Shown here: positions 6,068-7,977 of the stretch, in pieces
How positions within the stretch are numbered: position 1 is the stretch's first letter
Layout of the letters: the number at the start of each line of letters is the position of its first letter
NCBI GenBank assembly: GCA_028700875.1
Contig: JAQVRW010000134.1
Span: 1 to 7,977 of the forward strand
Length of the DNA stretch: 7,977 bases
Origin: Candidatus Zixiibacteriota bacterium
GTDB lineage: Bacteria; Zixibacteria; MSB-5A5; GN15; JAAZOE01
Direction: 5' to 3'
Notes under the pieces: generated by a model
The model's database searches: none
What the model saw: only the letters and a program-made list of their open reading frames with translations
What the model was told of the DNA's origin: nothing
Position numbers and translations under genes: made by a program

Positions 6068-6817
6068 TTACCATAAATCATCGAAATGGTGGAGCTCGGC
6101 ATAGGCCGTACGTCCCGGCATGACGGTGATGCTGCTGGTCAGCGTGTCATTAGTCGGAACATACACCACCCTCAACGTCTGCATCCCCATCGGGATCGAA
6201 TCGAATCGGGCCAGGCCGTCGGCCGCCGGTGTTTTCGTACGCGTCATGATTCCGCCCGCGCCGTTGGGGATGGTCAGCAGAAACCGGACCGAATCTTTCT
6301 CTATCGAACCGGGCGGGTCGCTGTCGATATCGGTGAAGACTATATAAACCGTGTTGTAGAGCAACTCGGCCGAAGTAGTGGCGACCTTCCGGGTGATGGT
6401 GGACGGCCCGCCGGTGGACGAGAAGGCGATACCGTTCGGTGCCGAGTACTCCCGGCTCCAGGCATCGAGTTTGAATTCGCTGTCGCCCGACCCGGCCGTG
6501 AATTTGTCGTGGATATAGGGACCTTTCCAGGTCGTATATCCGGCCGGCCTGGTCACCAGGGCATCCCAATTTGGGGGCAGCGCGCCGACATCGCCGACAT
6601 ACCCGAAACTGGTGCGGCCGTCTCCGGAAACAAGCGATGGGTCTCCGGCGATGGCGTCGGCCAGGCGGTCCATCTCCTGCATTGTTTCTTCGGTCCGGCT
6701 GACTTCATTCACTTTGCCCAGGGAGGTAAAGGCCACGGCGGAGAGAATCCCGAGGATGATCACGACCATGACCATCTCAATGAGAGTATAACCTGACTGC
6801 GACCGAACGCCGGGCAT
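6068..6817 (-). CDS. Modular GspG-like pseudopilin, first gene of the cluster
   Basis: This 249-residue protein is the promoter-proximal member. The leader MPGVRSQSG precedes G9|Y10 and YTLIEMVMVVIILGILSAVA; Glu14 is mature position 5. The GspG-like region has GDP (58-60), SFGYVGDVGALPPNWDAL (70-87), WKGPY (97-101) and FKLDAWSREY (115-124). The C-terminal beta domain from about 152 (VYIVFTDID, ADGLARFDSIPMGMQTL, VMPGRTAY) ends in DDLW. Such proteins are cleaved and N-methylated by a prepilin peptidase and assemble in the inner membrane into a pseudopilus; those partner genes are not in the window. ATG 6817 is preferred over ATG 6829 because GGGG lies six bases upstream and the leader length matches the paralogues. 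The next gene starts at or within a few bases of its stop, indicating one operon. Confidence 0.87.
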   Translation of the reverse strand: MPGVRSQSGYTLIEMVMVVIILGILSAVAFTSLGKVNEVSRTEETMQEMDRLADAIAGDPSLVSGDGRTSFGYVGDVGALPPNWDALVTRPAGYTTWKGPYIHDKFTAGSGDSEFKLDAWSREYSAPNGIAFSSTGGPSTITRKVATTSAELLYNTVYIVFTDIDSDPPGSIEKDSVRFLLTIPNGAGGIMTRTKTPAADGLARFDSIPMGMQTLRVVYVPTNDTLTSSITVMPGRTAYAELHHFDDLW

Positions 6818-6846
6818 AGACCACCCCATAAAACAGCTACTATGTT

Positions 6847-6852
6847 ACTATA
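6847..6852 (-). promoter_or_regulatory. Possible -10 box of the pseudopilin operon
   Basis: TATAGT (five of six) on the minus strand would start transcription near 6840, about 23 nt before the ATG at 6817. I do not see a good -35 box at 16-18 bases, so this may be a factor-dependent promoter or a chance match. A near-identical 12-mer sits next to a similar TATAGT upstream of the zinc-ribbon gene. Confidence 0.25.
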
Positions 6853-6921
6853 TCGGCAGTTAGGGTGATTATTACAGGGGGCCGGCGAACGCTCCGAAAG
6901 GCCGATGAATATGAAGGGTTC

Positions 6922-6949
6922 CGGCGTCCGGACTCGTGTCTAGACGCCG
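6922..6949 (-). terminator. GC-rich hairpin downstream of the zinc-ribbon gene
   Basis: CGGCGTC (6922-6928) and GACGCCG (6943-6949) are exact reverse complements with a 14-nt loop. The hairpin starts 26 nt after the stop codon of the zinc-ribbon gene. The same stretch holds two 8-bp palindromes, GTCCGGAC and GTCTAGAC, so the DNA could instead be an operator. No T-run follows on the minus strand. Confidence 0.35.
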
Positions 6950-6974
6950 TCTCTTGAAATTTACCGGCTGACGG

Positions 6975-7187
6975 TTATCCCTCTTTCGGCAGGAACCACA
7001 TGATGTAGCCGCAGGTATTACAGATATAATTATCCGCTTCTTTGTTGAGCCAATCGAGGTCCATAAACGTCAAGCCCTTGGTATTCAGAAGCGTTCTGCG
7101 CGTCCAGAACTGGGTCGAACCGCAGATCGGGCAGACCAGCTTATGACCTTTCAATTCGAATCCTTTCGCCTCTTTCTCATCACTCAT
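6975..7187 (-). CDS. Small zinc-ribbon protein, probably nucleic-acid binding
   Basis: This is a 70-residue soluble protein with two CxxC knuckles, CPIC (Cys19, Cys22) and CNTC (Cys56, Cys59), about 33 residues apart. Together they would bind one zinc ion. The layout HKLVCPICGSTQF ... DNYICNTCGYIMWF fits the small Zn-ribbon family once called DUF2082, described as putative nucleic-acid-binding proteins with no established function. The N-terminal dozen residues are charged (MSDEKEAKGFE) and probably disordered. ATG 7187 has AGGAG seven bases upstream, a strong site. Hairpins flank it on both sides, so it is probably a single-gene transcript between the phosphomannomutase-like gene and the pilin operon. 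Confidence 0.8.
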   Translation of the reverse strand: MSDEKEAKGFELKGHKLVCPICGSTQFWTRRTLLNTKGLTFMDLDWLNKEADNYICNTCGYIMWFLPKEG

Positions 7188-7236
7188 GGACTTCTCCTTT
7201 TGCGCGGTGTCCGATTATTCTCATGAAGGCATCTGC

Positions 7237-7242
7237 ACTATA
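7237..7242 (-). promoter_or_regulatory. Possible -10 box of the zinc-ribbon gene
   Basis: TATAGT, overlapping TATATA, lies about 50 nt upstream of the ATG at 7187 and after the 7316-7337 hairpin. No clear -35 box is seen. The neighbouring 12-mer at 7243-7254 nearly matches one beside the pilin-operon -10 box. Confidence 0.25.
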
Positions 7243-7315
7243 TACCATGTTACTGGGATGGATATTCAGGACCGACTCGGCTTTTCGACAATTCGAGGTT
7301 GTGCCTGATAAACCA

Positions 7316-7337
7316 CGGGCGCCCGGTGAGGCGCCCG
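7316..7337 (-). terminator. Terminator-like hairpin after the phosphomannomutase-like gene
   Basis: CGGGCGCC (7316-7323) and GGCGCCCG (7330-7337) form a perfect 8-bp GC stem with a 6-nt loop, 34 nt after the stop codon. On the minus strand it is followed by TGGTTTAT, a short and interrupted T-rich tail, which makes it the most terminator-like of the hairpins downstream of genes here. Confidence 0.55.
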
Positions 7338-7362
7338 CATAAATCGATATTGAGGCTTCGGA

Positions 7363-7378
7363 AGGATTGATCAATCCT
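7363..7378. repeat. Perfect 16-bp palindrome across a stop codon
   Basis: AGGATTGATCAATCCT is its own reverse complement and contains the TGA stop of the phosphomannomutase-like gene (7373-7371). With no loop it would be a DNA dyad more than an RNA hairpin. The role is unknown, and it could be coincidence. Confidence 0.4.
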
Positions 7379-7977
7379 GCGACTGCTCGACCAGTTCGGC
7401 GTATTCCTTGATGATCTTGTCCACGGTGTCTTCCGATTCGGCCTCGGCCAGGATGCCGAACGAGGCAGTCAGACGATCCGGGGCCACCAGCACCCAGCCG
7501 GATTCCTCGAACACCCGGACGCCGTCGATCAACTGCCGTTCCTTATCCTCGGTGGACATGATCAGCGTCCGCATCACCTGCCCCTTCTTGCCCCACGGGC
7601 AGGGGACCGACCGGTTCTTGCGGATGTAATTGGAGAAACGCGGCCGAAGTTCGCCCAGCCGGGTTTTGGTCTTGGCCATCATCTCCAGCAGATTGATAAT
7701 CGCGTACATGGCGTCGGAGCCGATCTGGAAATTCGGGAAGATAAACCCGCCCCGGGTGCCCCCGACGAAATCGGCCCCGCCCCGGATATGGGCGTCCATC
7801 ATGGCCAGGTGATCGTTGCGCACCCGCTTGACCTCCACGCCGTACGCGGCGGCGATTTTTTCCACGCCCATGGAGGCGTCCACGGGCACGGCGATACGTT
7901 TGGCCGGATGGGTCCGGAGATAGAGGTCAATGCCCATCAACAGCAACAGTTGATTATCTATCAGTTCGCCATTCTCG
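7371..7977 (-). CDS. Phosphomannomutase-fold protein, C-terminal part (probable fused nucleotidyltransferase/PMM type)
   Basis: The frame is open to the window edge, so 201 full codons of a longer protein are visible. It matches the last two domains of the alpha-D-phosphohexomutase family, which interconvert hexose 6- and 1-phosphates. ENGELIDNQLLLLMGIDLYL (1-20) corresponds to the region just after the magnesium loop, which lies outside the window. GGTRGGFIFPNFQIGSDAMY (72-91) sits where ordinary mutases have GGExSGH, and VPCPWGKKGQVMRTL (124-138) then LIDGVRV and WVLVAPDRLTASFGI follow. I recall this RGGFIFPxFQ ... CPWxxKGxVMR pattern from bacterial proteins that fuse a mannose-1-phosphate guanylyltransferase-like domain to a mutase domain. 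The altered sugar-binding loop makes mutase activity uncertain. It likely serves nucleotide-sugar supply. A TTG at 7946 is internal and not the start. Confidence 0.83.
   Translation of the reverse strand, partial: ENGELIDNQLLLLMGIDLYLRTHPAKRIAVPVDASMGVEKIAAAYGVEVKRVRNDHLAMMDAHIRGGADFVGGTRGGFIFPNFQIGSDAMYAIINLLEMMAKTKTRLGELRPRFSNYIRKNRSVPCPWGKKGQVMRTLIMSTEDKERQLIDGVRVFEESGWVLVAPDRLTASFGILAEAESEDTVDKIIKEYAELVEQSQD

Noticed and set aside
7180..7374. Small minus-strand frame of 64 codons between the zinc-ribbon and phosphomannomutase-like genes
   Set aside because: It needs a TTG start inside the neighbouring stop codon, has no ribosome binding site, runs through a perfect hairpin and overlaps the start of the zinc-ribbon gene. 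The product looks like nothing known.

Overview
All recognisable genes lie on the minus strand, so the window reads right to left. Two things point to an uncultured bacterium of the FCB/Zixibacteria type: dockerin-like repeats of the 'GDxNGDxxINVGDAVYLISY...GGPAP' style, and GC-rich DNA that still carries sigma70-like promoters. This taxonomic call is inference from repeat style only. No rRNA, tRNA, CRISPR array, transposase or phage gene was seen.

Right end (7977 to 6975): the C-terminal part of a phosphomannomutase-fold protein, probably the fused nucleotidyltransferase/phosphomannomutase type used for sugar-nucleotide supply. It is followed by a hairpin and a 70-residue two-CxxC zinc-ribbon protein.

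Centre (6817 to 3368): four consecutive paralogous pseudopilin genes, tightly packed and in two cases overlapping or abutting. Each product has a 9-10 residue prepilin leader, a hydrophobic N-terminal helix, a GspG-like globular region with the near-invariant motif FGYVGDVGA, and an added beta-rich domain resembling carboxypeptidase-regulatory-like domains. The third gene carries a further C-terminal domain of about 130 residues. Assembly ATPase, platform protein, secretin and prepilin peptidase genes are not in the window.

Next (3168 to 1831): a secreted protein made of ten dockerin-like calcium-binding loops arranged as five pairs, with its own promoter and a strong ribosome binding site. 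It has no enzymatic domain and an unusual cysteine in every second loop.

Left end (1665 to 1): a class I SAM-dependent methyltransferase with its own promoter, then dsrC (both functional cysteines present) behind a strong promoter and a 5' hairpin. Last is the N-terminal part of a tetrapyrrole methylase-like protein resembling siroheme-pathway SUMT but with altered SAM-site motifs. DsrC beside a SUMT-like gene suggests dissimilatory sulfur metabolism, but dsrAB is not present here.

Several genes are followed 24-39 nt after the stop codon by a GC-rich hairpin with little or no U-tract. These are probably the local transcript ends. The gene-free stretches (293-458, 777-921, 1666-1830, 3169-3367, 6818-6974, 7188-7370) are all under 300 bases and hold promoter-like sites and/or hairpins.
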